A DNA stretch of 13,053 nt from Pseudomonadota bacterium (GCA_022565135.1 JADFKA010000015.1:341-13393); one strand, 5' to 3'. Counted from the stretch's first letter, positions 1 to 7,478 are shown. Numbers and translations are program-made. The notes: a model not told the origin generated them from the sequence alone.

Positions 1-1
1 C

Positions 2-517
2 GAATTGACGGCGCTTGAAGCCGAGGGTCGGGGCGAAATCATCTCGACGCCGCGAGTTATCACGGCTAACCAGAGGGAAGCTCGTATCGAGCAAGGCGTT
101 GAAATACCCTATCAACAGTCATCGTCTTCCGGGGCAACGACGGTTCAGTTCAAGAAAGCGGTACTAAGCTTGATCGTTACGCCACAGATTACGCCGGATA
201 ACAACATAATCATGGATCTCAAGGTTCACAAAGACAGCGTCGGTCAGATCATTTCGACGGGCGGACTCGGTGGTACGGTACCGAGTATCGATACCCGATC
301 TATTGAGACGCAGGTGCTCGTTGCGGACGGACAAACGGTAGTGCTGGGCGGCATTTACGAAACGGAACGCCGCGAGACTATCAGTAAGGTGCCATTTCTC
401 GGCGATCTTCCCGCGCTTGGCTATCTGTTCCGCAGCAAGAAAGTTGTCCACAATAAGGCCGAACTCCTGATATTCGTGACACCGCGAATTCTTAAACAGG
501 GTACGAACATTTACTAA
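2..517 (+). CDS. pilQ: PilQ, type IV pilus secretin, C-terminal part (5' end outside window)
   Basis: This is the last 171 residues of the outer-membrane secretin through which type IV pili leave the cell. The frame is open to the left edge, so the N-terminal AMIN and N0/N1 domains are not visible. Seen in the sequence: the secretin core motifs SPRVITANQ-like (here STPRVITANQ), the EIPYQQSSSSGATTV stretch, VTPQITPDNNIIMDL, then QVLVADGQTVVLGGIYE, and the terminal VPFLGDLPALGYLFR and ELLIFVTPRIL segments. In the family these build the beta-barrel gate and its outer-membrane lip. The protein ends about ten residues after the VTPRIL motif, which is normal for PilQ. The upstream genes are presumably pilMNOP. 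A strong hairpin 50 bp downstream suggests the pilus operon ends here. Identification is firm because the SSSSGATTV region is specific to PilQ rather than to type II secretion GspD. Confidence 0.96.
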   Translation, partial: ELTALEAEGRGEIISTPRVITANQREARIEQGVEIPYQQSSSSGATTVQFKKAVLSLIVTPQITPDNNIIMDLKVHKDSVGQIISTGGLGGTVPSIDTRSIETQVLVADGQTVVLGGIYETERRETISKVPFLGDLPALGYLFRSKKVVHNKAELLIFVTPRILKQGTNIY

Positions 518-566
518 GGAAATAAGGGACTTTACCCTGGGTATCTATCTCATATTTCCGAGGACG

Positions 567-590
567 AAAGCCAACCTTCGGGTTGGCTTT
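567..590 (+). terminator. Probable intrinsic terminator after pilQ
   Basis: A perfect 10-bp stem (567-576 with 581-590) is closed by a UUCG tetraloop, an exceptionally stable combination. The stem's 3' arm ends in TTT and is followed by CTCATATTT, a broken T-rich tail instead of a pure U-run. It lies 50 bp after the pilQ stop and 85 bp before the aroK start, so it probably separates pilus from shikimate transcription. The weak tail leaves room for read-through. Confidence 0.72.
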
Positions 591-675
591 CTCATATTTG
601 GGGACGGCTTACTGGATTCTCCCTACTTTACGCACAGGATTTCCAATTGTTGCAATTAATCAAACTGTCCTCGAA

Positions 676-1185
676 ATGAAACATCCGCAGAACCTGTTTC
701 TGATTGGCCCGATGGGCGCCGGCAAGTCGGCCGTCGGCCGGCAGCTTGCACGCATGCTGCACTTGTCATTCGTCGATAGCGATGACGAGATCGAGTCGCG
801 GACAGGCGTCGATATCTCGTTTATTTTTGAGAAGGAAGGCGAAGATGGATTCCGTAAGCGCGAAGCTAAAGCCATAGACGATCTTTCGGCCATGGAAGGT
901 ATCATTCTCGCGACCGGTGGCGGGGCCGTCGTTGATCCGCAAAACCGCAGTCACCTGGGCGCTCGCGGGTTCGTCGTATATCTCTACACAACTGTCGAGC
1001 AACAACTCGCTCGAACGCAAAGAGGTCGCGAGAGACCGTTGCTCGAGAACGGTGATCGCGAACAAATTCTCAATGATCTAATGGCCATACGTGATCCACT
1101 GTATCGCGAGATTGCGGACCTGACCGTCGAGACGGACGGCCGCAAGGTCAAAGCCGTCGCCAACGAGATATTAGAAAGGCTCTGA
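676..1185 (+). CDS. aroK: Shikimate kinase AroK
   Basis: Cytoplasmic P-loop kinase of 169 residues that phosphorylates shikimate at the 3-hydroxyl using ATP, the fifth step to chorismate. Visible motifs: Walker A GPMGAGKS (11-18); the DSDDEIE shikimate/magnesium region (34-40) with Asp34 and Asp36; the FRKRE segment with Arg60; the glycine-rich GGGA substrate loop (81-84); and the lid segment RERPLL with Arg120. The ATG at 676 was chosen because it gives the usual family length (about 170) and puts the P-loop 10 residues from the N-terminus. A longer reading from a TTG at 583 would begin inside the terminator stem and add 31 unrelated residues. No strong ribosome binding site is seen in front of the ATG, nor a clear promoter in 591-675. 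pilQ-aroK-aroB is a common gammaproteobacterial order. Here a repeat element separates aroK from aroB. Confidence 0.95.
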   Translation: MKHPQNLFLIGPMGAGKSAVGRQLARMLHLSFVDSDDEIESRTGVDISFIFEKEGEDGFRKREAKAIDDLSAMEGIILATGGGAVVDPQNRSHLGARGFVVYLYTTVEQQLARTQRGRERPLLENGDREQILNDLMAIRDPLYREIADLTVETDGRKVKAVANEILERL

Positions 1186-1195
1186 TTCGCCACGG

Positions 1196-1360
1196 CACCG
1201 GGTATTTGCTCGCGCTTAACCTCGCTCGGCGTCCTGCCTTGACTGGTGCATGGCCGGCAGTCCGGACATTCCTTGCCGGAATGGCTTACTGCGCTGCGCT
1301 TTATTTCCGGCAAAAAACATCCCTCCCACCGACCTCACGAAGATTGGCGGGTGGCCACGA
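1196..1360. repeat. Intergenic repeat, copy A (44-bp block plus 114-bp hairpin module)
   Basis: Almost the whole aroK-aroB gap is a dispersed repeat also found at 5438-5747. Two parts are recognisable. Positions 1196-1239 are identical, base for base, to 5487-5530 in direct orientation. Positions 1247-1360 (114 bp) align without gaps to the reverse complement of 5634-5747, with 97 of 114 bases the same by hand count. The element starts 10 bp after the aroK stop. The right module ends on the palindrome GTGGCCAC (1351-1358), also kept in copy B. Both coding strands are open across parts of it, but the readings are not conserved as genes. It behaves like a REP/MITE-class non-coding repeat. No transposase is nearby. 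Confidence 0.85.
1273..1313. other. Conserved stem-loop inside repeat copy A
   Basis: TTGCCGGAA (1273-1281) pairs perfectly with TTCCGGCAA (1305-1313) around a 23-base loop whose second half, CTGCGCTGCGCTTTA, is unchanged in copy B. Compared with copy B the T:A pair 1274/1312 is replaced by C:G, a compensatory change. No T-run follows on either strand, so it does not look like an ordinary intrinsic terminator. Confidence 0.7.
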
Positions 1361-1394
1361 TACGGTGGGCTCCTACTAGGGTAATCTATCGTGC

Positions 1395-2465
1395 ATGTCA
1401 GCGACCCGCACAATTACCGTCGAACTTGGCAAGCGCAGCTATCCGATCGTCATCGGCAGCGGGCTATTAGGCGGCGCATTTGACCTGGCCGAATACGTTT
1501 CGGGCAGCGACTGCCTCGTCGTCACTAACGAAACGGTTGCACCGCTTTTTCTTGATGCGGTGATCGTGAATCTTGCGGGTAAAAACGTCGAATCGATTTA
1601 CCTGCCTGATGGCGAAAAATTCAAGACAGTAGCAACCGTCGAATCAATCCTCGACCGGCTCGTTAGCACCGGCGCCAACAGGGACGCGACGATTGTTGCG
1701 CTAGGCGGTGGTGTTGTAGGTGATATCGCGGGTTTTGCCGCCGCGTGTTACATGCGCGGCATCAACTTCATTCAAGTGCCGACAACGTTGCTTGCACAAG
1801 TCGATTCTGCGGTCGGTGGTAAGACGGGCGTCAATCACGCGAAGGGAAAAAATCTGATTGGCGCATTTCACCAGCCACAGATCGTGCTTATCGATACCGA
1901 TACCCTCGAGCGGCTACCGGATCGCGAACTCAAAGCGGGCCTCGCAGAGGTCATCAAGTACGGGGTGATCGCCGATGTCGAATTCTTCGCGTGGCTCGAG
2001 GACAATATCGAGGCGCTGCTTAGCCGTGAACCGGAGGCGCTCGCGACGGCAATTCTGCGCTCATGTGAACTCAAGGCGGAAATTGTCAGCGCAGACGAAC
2101 GTGAGACGGGCCGACGTGCGATATTAAATTTTGGCCACACGTTCGGTCATGCAATCGAAAATTGCGAGGGCTATGGAGAATGGTTGCATGGGGAGGCGGT
2201 CGCGGCTGGCATGGTGATGGCGACCACGCTTAGCGGCATCGCTGTGGATGACGAAGACCGCTTGCGCGCGTTGCTTGAGCAGGCCGGGTTGCCGGTCGCC
2301 CCTCCGCACATAGACGCGGACAAATTCCTGACCGCCATGAGCATGGACAAAAAAGTGACCAATAATCAGCTGCGCTTCGTACTGATTAATGAGCTGGGCT
2401 CGGCATTCGTAACATCGAGCTACGATGAGGAGTTGCTGGGTCAGATACTGAAGTCGGCCGGCTGA
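1395..2465 (+). CDS. aroB: 3-dehydroquinate synthase AroB
   Basis: Cytoplasmic NAD- and metal-dependent enzyme of 356 residues that converts DAHP to 3-dehydroquinate, the second step of the shikimate pathway. Visible: the NAD/substrate region PDGEKFK (71-77), the glycine-rich ALGGGVVGDIAGF (102-114), the block QVPTTLLAQVDSAVGGKTGVN (127-147), and the metal ligands Glu185 (LAEVIKYG), His248 (FGHTFGH) and His265 (WLHGEA). Length and spacing match the Escherichia enzyme, whose ligands are E184, H247 and H264. The ATG is preceded by only a weak, distant AGGG (1378-1381). No alternative in-frame start is better, since N-terminal residues 5-10 align with the family's opening strand. Its stop overlaps the next gene's start by one base (TGATG), implying translational coupling to dgt. 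Confidence 0.97.
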   Translation: MSATRTITVELGKRSYPIVIGSGLLGGAFDLAEYVSGSDCLVVTNETVAPLFLDAVIVNLAGKNVESIYLPDGEKFKTVATVESILDRLVSTGANRDATIVALGGGVVGDIAGFAAACYMRGINFIQVPTTLLAQVDSAVGGKTGVNHAKGKNLIGAFHQPQIVLIDTDTLERLPDRELKAGLAEVIKYGVIADVEFFAWLEDNIEALLSREPEALATAILRSCELKAEIVSADERETGRRAILNFGHTFGHAIENCEGYGEWLHGEAVAAGMVMATTLSGIAVDDEDRLRALLEQAGLPVAPPHIDADKFLTAMSMDKKVTNNQLRFVLINELGSAFVTSSYDEELLGQILKSAG

Positions 2466-3595
2466 TGCAGACCGTATCGCTTGCTTCTTACGCGGCCGAT
2501 GAAGCGCTAAGCCGGGGCAGACGCTACGAGGAACCCAGGGCGAGCTATCGAAGCGAGTTTCATCGCGATCGCGATCGCATCATTCACTCGACCGGCTTTC
2601 GCCGCCTCGTTTACAAGACCCAGGTCTTCGTCAATCACGAAGGCGATCTCTACCGCACGCGGATGACGCATTCGCTGGAGGTAGCGCAGATTGCACGCAC
2701 AATAGCCGTGGCACTGCAGCTTAGTGAGCCGCTCACGGAAGCAATCTGCCTGGCGCACGACATCGGGCATACGCCATTCGGACACGCCGGACAAGATACG
2801 TTAAATACCTGCATGCGGGACTACGGCGGGTTTGAGCACAACCTGCAGTCGCTGCGTGTCGTTGATGAGCTTGAGTCGAAATATGCGGATTTTCCCGGCC
2901 TGAACCTGACATTTGAGACGCGAGAAGGGATTCTCAAGCATTGTTCGGCGCACGACGCCAAGTTACTCGGTGATGTCGGCGAGAGATTTCTGCAACGACA
3001 ACACCCCAGCCTTGAGGCGCAAATTGCCAACCTCGCTGATGCGATCGCGTACAACAATCATGATGTCGACGATGGTTTTCGTGCAGGCCTGCTGAGCCTT
3101 GAGCAGTTGCGGGAACAATCGCTCTTCGAAACACAATACATTGAGGTGCACGAGCGGTATCCGAATCTTGAAGATCGACGGCTAATTTACGAGATTATCC
3201 GTCGCATGATCAATACCGTAGTCACTGATCTGATCGACAATACGCGACGCGCAATCGACGCTGCTGCGCCGCAATCCATTGACGATGTACGTAAAGCAGG
3301 CAAGACGCTCGTAATCATGTCGGCAGAAGTCCATGAGCAGCATGTCTCTCTAAAGCGATTTCTTAATGAATATCTCTATCGCCATGAGCAAAAGCTCGCG
3401 ATGACCAGGCGCGTGCAGGCGATTGTTTCCGACTTGTTTGCCGCGTATATGGAAGATGTACAGCGAATGCCATTACAATTTTCCCAGGCCACGACGCGCA
3501 AGGACGAATCAGGCCGCGCCCGTGTTATTGCTGACTACATCGCTGGAATGACGGACCGTTACGCAATTGCCGAACACGAACGCATCATGGCCTGA
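2465..3595 (+). CDS. dgt: Deoxyguanosinetriphosphate triphosphohydrolase-like protein (HD family)
   Basis: A 376-residue HD-domain phosphohydrolase of the dGTPase family, which removes tripolyphosphate from dNTPs (classically dGTP) and adjusts nucleotide pools. Metal-binding residues of the HD signature are visible: His69 (RMTHSLEV), His98-Asp99 (LAHDIGHTPFGH) and Asp192 (NLADAIAYNNHD). The N-terminal FRRLVYKTQVF segment is typical of the shorter 'dGTPase-like' type. At 376 residues it is shorter than Escherichia Dgt (about 505), so it belongs to the broadly distributed type-2 group, whose substrate preference is often not dGTP alone. The start is fixed by the one-base overlap with the aroB stop. 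Transcription is probably shared with aroB. The family assignment is firm and the exact substrate is not. Confidence 0.93.
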   Translation: MQTVSLASYAADEALSRGRRYEEPRASYRSEFHRDRDRIIHSTGFRRLVYKTQVFVNHEGDLYRTRMTHSLEVAQIARTIAVALQLSEPLTEAICLAHDIGHTPFGHAGQDTLNTCMRDYGGFEHNLQSLRVVDELESKYADFPGLNLTFETREGILKHCSAHDAKLLGDVGERFLQRQHPSLEAQIANLADAIAYNNHDVDDGFRAGLLSLEQLREQSLFETQYIEVHERYPNLEDRRLIYEIIRRMINTVVTDLIDNTRRAIDAAAPQSIDDVRKAGKTLVIMSAEVHEQHVSLKRFLNEYLYRHEQKLAMTRRVQAIVSDLFAAYMEDVQRMPLQFSQATTRKDESGRARVIADYIAGMTDRYAIAEHERIMA

Positions 3596-3599
3596 TAGA

Positions 3600-3628
3600 A
3601 TGCGCCGTCGGCACCTGAACCGGCGCAT
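3600..3628. other. Intergenic hairpin between dgt and pyrF
   Basis: ATGCGCCG (3600-3607) pairs perfectly with CGGCGCAT (3621-3628) around a 13-base loop, filling most of the 51-bp gap. No T-run follows (CAAGCGAAAGG comes next), so it is a poor intrinsic terminator. It could be an RNA-stability or attenuating stem just upstream of the pyrF ribosome binding site. Confidence 0.45.
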
Positions 3629-3646
3629 CAAGCGAAAGGCCGAACG

Positions 3647-4363
3647 GTGATCGACAAGTCTATTCCATCGCAGGACCGACTGATATTCGCAATGGACGTA
3701 CCTGATTGTGACCGGGCGCGTGAACTTGCTACGGAACTCGGTGACGCCATCACGTTTTACAAGATTGGTCTCGAGCTCATGATGAGCGGCGGCTACTTCG
3801 AATTGCTGGACTGGTTGCTAGCCAGACAAAAGAAGGTTTTTTGTGACCTGAAATTCTTCGATATTCCCGCGACGGTTGGTGCTGCGGTGCGACAACTCAA
3901 AGATCGTGGTGCGACTTATGTGACCGTGCACGGCAATCAGTCAATCATGCAGGCCGCTGCGGAGAACAAGGGTGATTCACTGAAGGTACTTGGCGTTACG
4001 GTGTTAACGAGCCTTGATCGCGGGGACCTTGATGACCTGGGTTTCGACTGTGATATCGAAGCGCTGGTGCTGTCTCGTGCTCGCCGAGCCCTCGAAGCTG
4101 GCTGCGATGGCGTCATCTCGTCGGGGCTTGAGGTCGCGATGCTCCGGGAGCATCTGGATGCAAAGTTACTCGTCGTGACGCCCGGTATTCGCCCGGTTGA
4201 CAACCAACCAGAAGGTGGCCAGAAACGTGTTGTGACGGTAGAGAAAGCGCTCGCAAGTGGTGCCGATCATATTGTTATAGGCCGCCCAATTCGTGACGCG
4301 GATAGTCCGCGCGCTGCGGCTGAAGCGATACAGATGACGATAGCCGCGCAGGCAGGAGCTTGA
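3647..4363 (+). CDS. pyrF: Orotidine 5'-phosphate decarboxylase PyrF
   Basis: Cytoplasmic TIM-barrel enzyme of 238 residues that decarboxylates OMP to UMP, the last step of pyrimidine synthesis. Catalytic and binding residues are visible: Asp17 (FAMDVPD), Lys39 (FYKIGLE), the catalytic D-x-K-x-x-D set Asp67-Lys69-Asp72 (FCDLKFFDIP), the VTVHG strand, the TPGIRP phosphate-loop region and the closing HIVIGRPI motif. The start codon is GTG at 3647, supported by a GAAAGG ribosome binding site about 9 bases upstream. An in-frame start further upstream would enter the hairpin. The stop overlaps the hemE start by one base. Confidence 0.96.
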   Translation: MIDKSIPSQDRLIFAMDVPDCDRARELATELGDAITFYKIGLELMMSGGYFELLDWLLARQKKVFCDLKFFDIPATVGAAVRQLKDRGATYVTVHGNQSIMQAAAENKGDSLKVLGVTVLTSLDRGDLDDLGFDCDIEALVLSRARRALEAGCDGVISSGLEVAMLREHLDAKLLVVTPGIRPVDNQPEGGQKRVVTVEKALASGADHIVIGRPIRDADSPRAAAEAIQMTIAAQAGA

Positions 4364-5430
4364 TGGCAGAGCTCAAGAACGATTTATTACTGCGAGCGCT
4401 GCTGCGCGAACCTGTTTCGCGCACGCCGGTTTGGGTTATGCGGCAGGCGGGACGTTATCTACCCGAGTATCGAGAGGTGCGCGCTCTGGCTGGCGACTTC
4501 ATGAGCCTCTGTCGCAGTCCCGAACTCGCCTGTGAAGTGACGCTGCAGCCTTTGCGGCGATTCAAGCTCGATGCGGCGATCTTGTTTTCGGATATCCTGA
4601 CGGTTCCCGATGCAATGGGGCTCGGCCTGTATTTCGAACCTGGCGAGGGACCACGGTTCGAGCGGCCGGTCAGAACATCGGCAGACATCCGTAATCTTAA
4701 ACGTCCGGATGTTGCAACAGACCTCGCTTACGTTTTCGATGCCATGCGAACCGTCAGGGGCGAGCTTAACGGTGATGTGCCGCTAATCGGTTTTGCCGGC
4801 AGTCCGTGGACGGTTGCGACCTACATGGTAGAGGGGCAATCCAGTCGGGACTTCGCCAGGATCAAAGGACTCGCAGCCGATGATCCGGCGGCGATGACAA
4901 TGCTGCTCGATACCGTGGCCGACACGACTATCGACTACCTTAATGGGCAGATTGCGGCGGGCGCGCAGGCGGTCATGGTGTTCGACACCTGGGGCGCTGT
5001 GCTGGCTGGCGATGACTATCGTCGCTATTCACTGGCGAACATGCAAAAGATCGTCGCCGGCCTCACACGCGAGAGCGACGGTCGTCGTGTTCCCGTAATC
5101 CTGTTCACGAAGGGCGCGGGACCGTTACTTGCCGACATGGTTGAAACCGACTGCGATGCGCTCGGCGTTGACTGGACGACGGACCTCGCGACGGCACGCA
5201 AGCATGTTGGCGACAAGGTAGCGTTACAGGGAAATCTCGATCCGGCGACGTTACTCGAATCACCTGAAGTAATACGCAAGGGCGTTGCCGATGTTCTCGC
5301 CAGTTATGGCGATGGCCCGGGACACGTTTTCAATCTCGGTCACGGTATTACACCCGATGTCGATCCTGACAACCTCGGCGTGCTCGTCGATGCGGTACAT
5401 GAGCTAAGCTCACCCTACCACCTGTCGTAG
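4363..5430 (+). CDS. hemE: Uroporphyrinogen decarboxylase HemE
   Basis: Cytoplasmic enzyme of 355 residues that removes four carboxyl groups from uroporphyrinogen III to give coproporphyrinogen III in heme synthesis. Seen: the signature PVWVMRQAGRYLPEYR with Arg27 and Arg31, the catalytic Asp77 in LFSDILT, Tyr154 in the second signature GFAGSPWTVATYMVEG, and the C-terminal FNLGHGI with its conserved His. These positions equal those of the Escherichia enzyme. The ATG at 4363 was preferred over a TTG at 4360 because AGGAG (4353-4357) lies at good spacing and the ATG forms a one-base TGATG overlap with the pyrF stop. Pairing with pyrF suggests coupled expression with no direct pathway link. A repeat element begins 8 bp after its stop. 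Confidence 0.97.
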   Translation: MAELKNDLLLRALLREPVSRTPVWVMRQAGRYLPEYREVRALAGDFMSLCRSPELACEVTLQPLRRFKLDAAILFSDILTVPDAMGLGLYFEPGEGPRFERPVRTSADIRNLKRPDVATDLAYVFDAMRTVRGELNGDVPLIGFAGSPWTVATYMVEGQSSRDFARIKGLAADDPAAMTMLLDTVADTTIDYLNGQIAAGAQAVMVFDTWGAVLAGDDYRRYSLANMQKIVAGLTRESDGRRVPVILFTKGAGPLLADMVETDCDALGVDWTTDLATARKHVGDKVALQGNLDPATLLESPEVIRKGVADVLASYGDGPGHVFNLGHGITPDVDPDNLGVLVDAVHELSSPYHLS

Positions 5431-5437
5431 CTTGCTA

Positions 5438-5747
5438 TGACTAGCGCAAGGCCGGCAGTCTGGACGACTGCGTCGCACGGGCACGCCACCGGGTATTTGC
5501 TCGCGCTTAACCTCGCTCGGCGTCCTGCCTCGCTCGGATCGGCCTGTGCTTGCTTGGGCGTCCTGCGTCACAGCGCTGCGGACGACGCGCTCGCAAACAC
5601 ACCGATGCCGAGCCCCATTCGACCACTGCGACGTCGTGGCCACGCTCCGGTCTTCGTCAGGACGGCAGGAGGGATTTTTCTCGCCGGAAATAAAGCGCAG
5701 CGCAGCGAGCCATTCCGGCGAGAAATGTCCGGACTACCGGCCGTGCA
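5438..5747. repeat. Intergenic repeat, copy B (mosaic with inverted ends)
   Basis: This fills nearly all of the gene-free 5431-5782 stretch between convergent hemE and fadD. From left to right: 5438-5465 matches copy A 1240-1267 (24 of 28 bases); 5487-5530 is the perfect 44-bp match to 1196-1239; 5531-5633 has no clear partner except a GGCGTCCTGC-like echo of the 44-bp block; 5634-5747 is the 114-bp module of copy A in inverted orientation (97 of 114). The outer ends form an imperfect inverted repeat, 5450-5465 against 5727-5742 (14 of 16), delimiting about 293 bp. No open frame here looks like a real gene. The order of modules differs from copy A, so this is a rearranged or composite copy, perhaps two nested elements. 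Confidence 0.82.
5677..5725. other. Conserved stem-loop inside repeat copy B
   Basis: TTTCTCGCCGGAA (5677-5689) pairs perfectly with TTCCGGCGAGAAA (5713-5725), a 13-bp stem around a 23-base loop. It is the inverted counterpart of the 1273-1313 hairpin, with the same loop size and a longer stem. It lies between convergent hemE and fadD and could slow transcription from either side, but neither strand has a following T-run. Confidence 0.72.
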
Positions 5748-5782
5748 TTGCGTTCGCCCGTAGGGCTAACATCGAAAAGGTC

Positions 5783-7444
5783 CTACGTATCGCGCAGCGC
5801 GCGGCGCAAAATCTTGCCGACATTGGTTTTCGGCAGGTCGTCGCGGAACTCGACCGTTTTCGGGCACTTGTACTTGGTCAAATTTTTACGGCAGTAATCG
5901 ATTACATCCTGTTCACTGACGTCGTCGTGCTTGCGCACGGCGTAGACTTTTACGGTTTCGCCCGAATGTTCATCCGGTACGCCAATTGCCGCCGCCTCGA
6001 GAATGCCATCCATTTCAACGACGATGTTTTCAACCTCGTTGGGGTACACGTTGAATCCCGAAACGAGAATCATGTCTTTCTTGCGATCTTCGATGAAAAC
6101 ATAACCATCGTCAGCCATGCGGCCAATGTCGCCCGTTCGCAACCAACCGCCAGGCAGCATGACTTTTTCGGTTTCTTCCGGCCGCTGCCAGTAGCCGTCC
6201 ATGACCTGCGGGCCCTTGATGCAGATTTCGCCAACGTCGCCCACAGCAAGCACGTTGCCGTCATCATCGCGGATAGTGACATCGGTCGACGGCAGGGGCA
6301 GGCCTATAGCGCCTGTGAACTCGCTGGTTATCGGGTTAACTATCGCGCCGGGTGAAGTTTCTGTCAGACCGTAGCCCTGCAGGATCGTATTGTTTGTTAC
6401 TGCCAGCCACTCCTTGGCCACGGTCGGTTGTACCGCCATGCCGCCACCAATGCAGATCCGCAGAGCGCTGAAATCGACGTCGCTGAATCCGGGTGTGTTC
6501 ATGAGTGCGGCAAACAATGTATTGACGCCAGTAAACAGGTTGAATCGATACTTCGCGATCTCTTTGACGAACGCTTCGAAGTCTCTCGGGTTGGTGATCA
6601 GCACGTTGAGGCCGCCCTGGGCCATGACGGTGAGGCAATTCCCCTGCAATGAGAATATGTGATAGAGCGGCAACGCCGTGATCGCGATAATCGAATCAAA
6701 CCCAACGTATGCATCGCCTTGCCAGACGATGGATTGCTGCACATTGCAGACCATGTTGCGATGGCTCAGCATTGCGCCTTTCGAAACGCCAGTGGTGCCG
6801 CCCGTGTATTGCAGGAAAGCGATATCGGCAAACCCGAGCTCAACAGGTGTCAGCTCCTCTCTAGAACCAATATTGAGGGCTTTCTTGAACACAACGCTGC
6901 CGGGCAAGCTGAAACTCGGTACTGACCTCCTTACATATCGAAGCACCAGGTTTGTAATGAGGCCCTTGGGAAAATTGAGCAGGTCTCCAATGCTGGTAGT
7001 GACGACGTGCTCAATGGCGATTTTGTCGATCACCTCTGCGAGGACGTGCGCAAAATTCTCGAGCACGATAATGCACTTGGCACCCGAATCGCTTAACTGG
7101 TGTTCAAGTTCGCGAGCGGTATAGAGTGGGTTGACGTTGACGACAACGAGACCGGCGCGAAAGATGCCGGTCATAACGACCGGGTATTGCAGAATGTTAG
7201 GTAGCATGATTGCGACACGCTCGCCGCGGACGAGGCCAAGCGACTGCTGCAAGTAGCACGCAAACTGCATCGACAGCGTATCGATCTGCCTGTACGTCAA
7301 CGTCGTACCCATATTGGTGAACGACGGACGATCGGGATGCATCTTAAACGCATTCTCGATCATTTCCCGTACAGAACGATACGGCAGCGGCGGTAGTTCT
7401 TCGGGAACCCCTTCGGGATAGGACTTGAGCCAGATTTTTTCCAT
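5783..7444 (-). CDS. fadD: Long-chain fatty acid-CoA ligase FadD
   Basis: AMP-forming acyl-CoA synthetase of 553 residues that activates long-chain fatty acids with ATP and CoA at the inner membrane, feeding beta-oxidation or phospholipid use. Motifs in order: the P-loop YTGGTTGVSKG (213-223), YGLTET (358-363), GWLRTGD (433-439), the hinge region DRKKDMILVSGFNVYPNE (453-470) and the catalytic Lys544 in NVGKILRR. The first residues (MEKIWLKSYPEGVP) line up with Escherichia FadD. The ATG at 7442-7444 is preceded by AAGGTGA at five-base spacing on the minus strand, which settles the start; an open frame continues 39 codons further into tesA but has no support. The protein stops soon after the catalytic lysine region, slightly short of the Escherichia tail. 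It lies 34 bp after tesA on the same strand, a probable operon. Confidence 0.96.
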   Translation of the reverse strand: MEKIWLKSYPEGVPEELPPLPYRSVREMIENAFKMHPDRPSFTNMGTTLTYRQIDTLSMQFACYLQQSLGLVRGERVAIMLPNILQYPVVMTGIFRAGLVVVNVNPLYTARELEHQLSDSGAKCIIVLENFAHVLAEVIDKIAIEHVVTTSIGDLLNFPKGLITNLVLRYVRRSVPSFSLPGSVVFKKALNIGSREELTPVELGFADIAFLQYTGGTTGVSKGAMLSHRNMVCNVQQSIVWQGDAYVGFDSIIAITALPLYHIFSLQGNCLTVMAQGGLNVLITNPRDFEAFVKEIAKYRFNLFTGVNTLFAALMNTPGFSDVDFSALRICIGGGMAVQPTVAKEWLAVTNNTILQGYGLTETSPGAIVNPITSEFTGAIGLPLPSTDVTIRDDDGNVLAVGDVGEICIKGPQVMDGYWQRPEETEKVMLPGGWLRTGDIGRMADDGYVFIEDRKKDMILVSGFNVYPNEVENIVVEMDGILEAAAIGVPDEHSGETVKVYAVRKHDDVSEQDVIDYCRKNLTKYKCPKTVEFRDDLPKTNVGKILRRALRDT

Positions 7445-7478
7445 CAATATCACCTTAACGGAGTACTGGTTGACAGCC

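Noticed and set aside
583..675. N-terminal extension of AroK from a TTG at 583
   Set aside because: It begins inside the terminator stem, adds 31 residues absent from shikimate kinases, and the ATG at 676 gives the family's usual length.
1196..1239. A shared minus-strand peptide, GRTPSEVKREQIPG, readable from both copies of the 44-bp block (1196-1239 and 5487-5530)
   Set aside because: The peptide is identical only because the DNA is identical. The flanking frames diverge at once and neither reading has a plausible start or family, so it is a translation artefact of the repeat.
5677..5725. Copy B hairpin as a bidirectional intrinsic terminator for hemE and fadD
   Set aside because: The stem is strong, but there is no T-run after it in either direction (ATGTCC on plus, AAATCCC on minus). 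It is better explained as part of the repeat.
5437..6355. Plus-strand open frames of 108 and 269 codons across the hemE-fadD gap and into fadD
   Set aside because: The left part is repeat sequence and the right part is antisense to the well-supported fadD. There is no recognisable protein motif or ribosome binding site.
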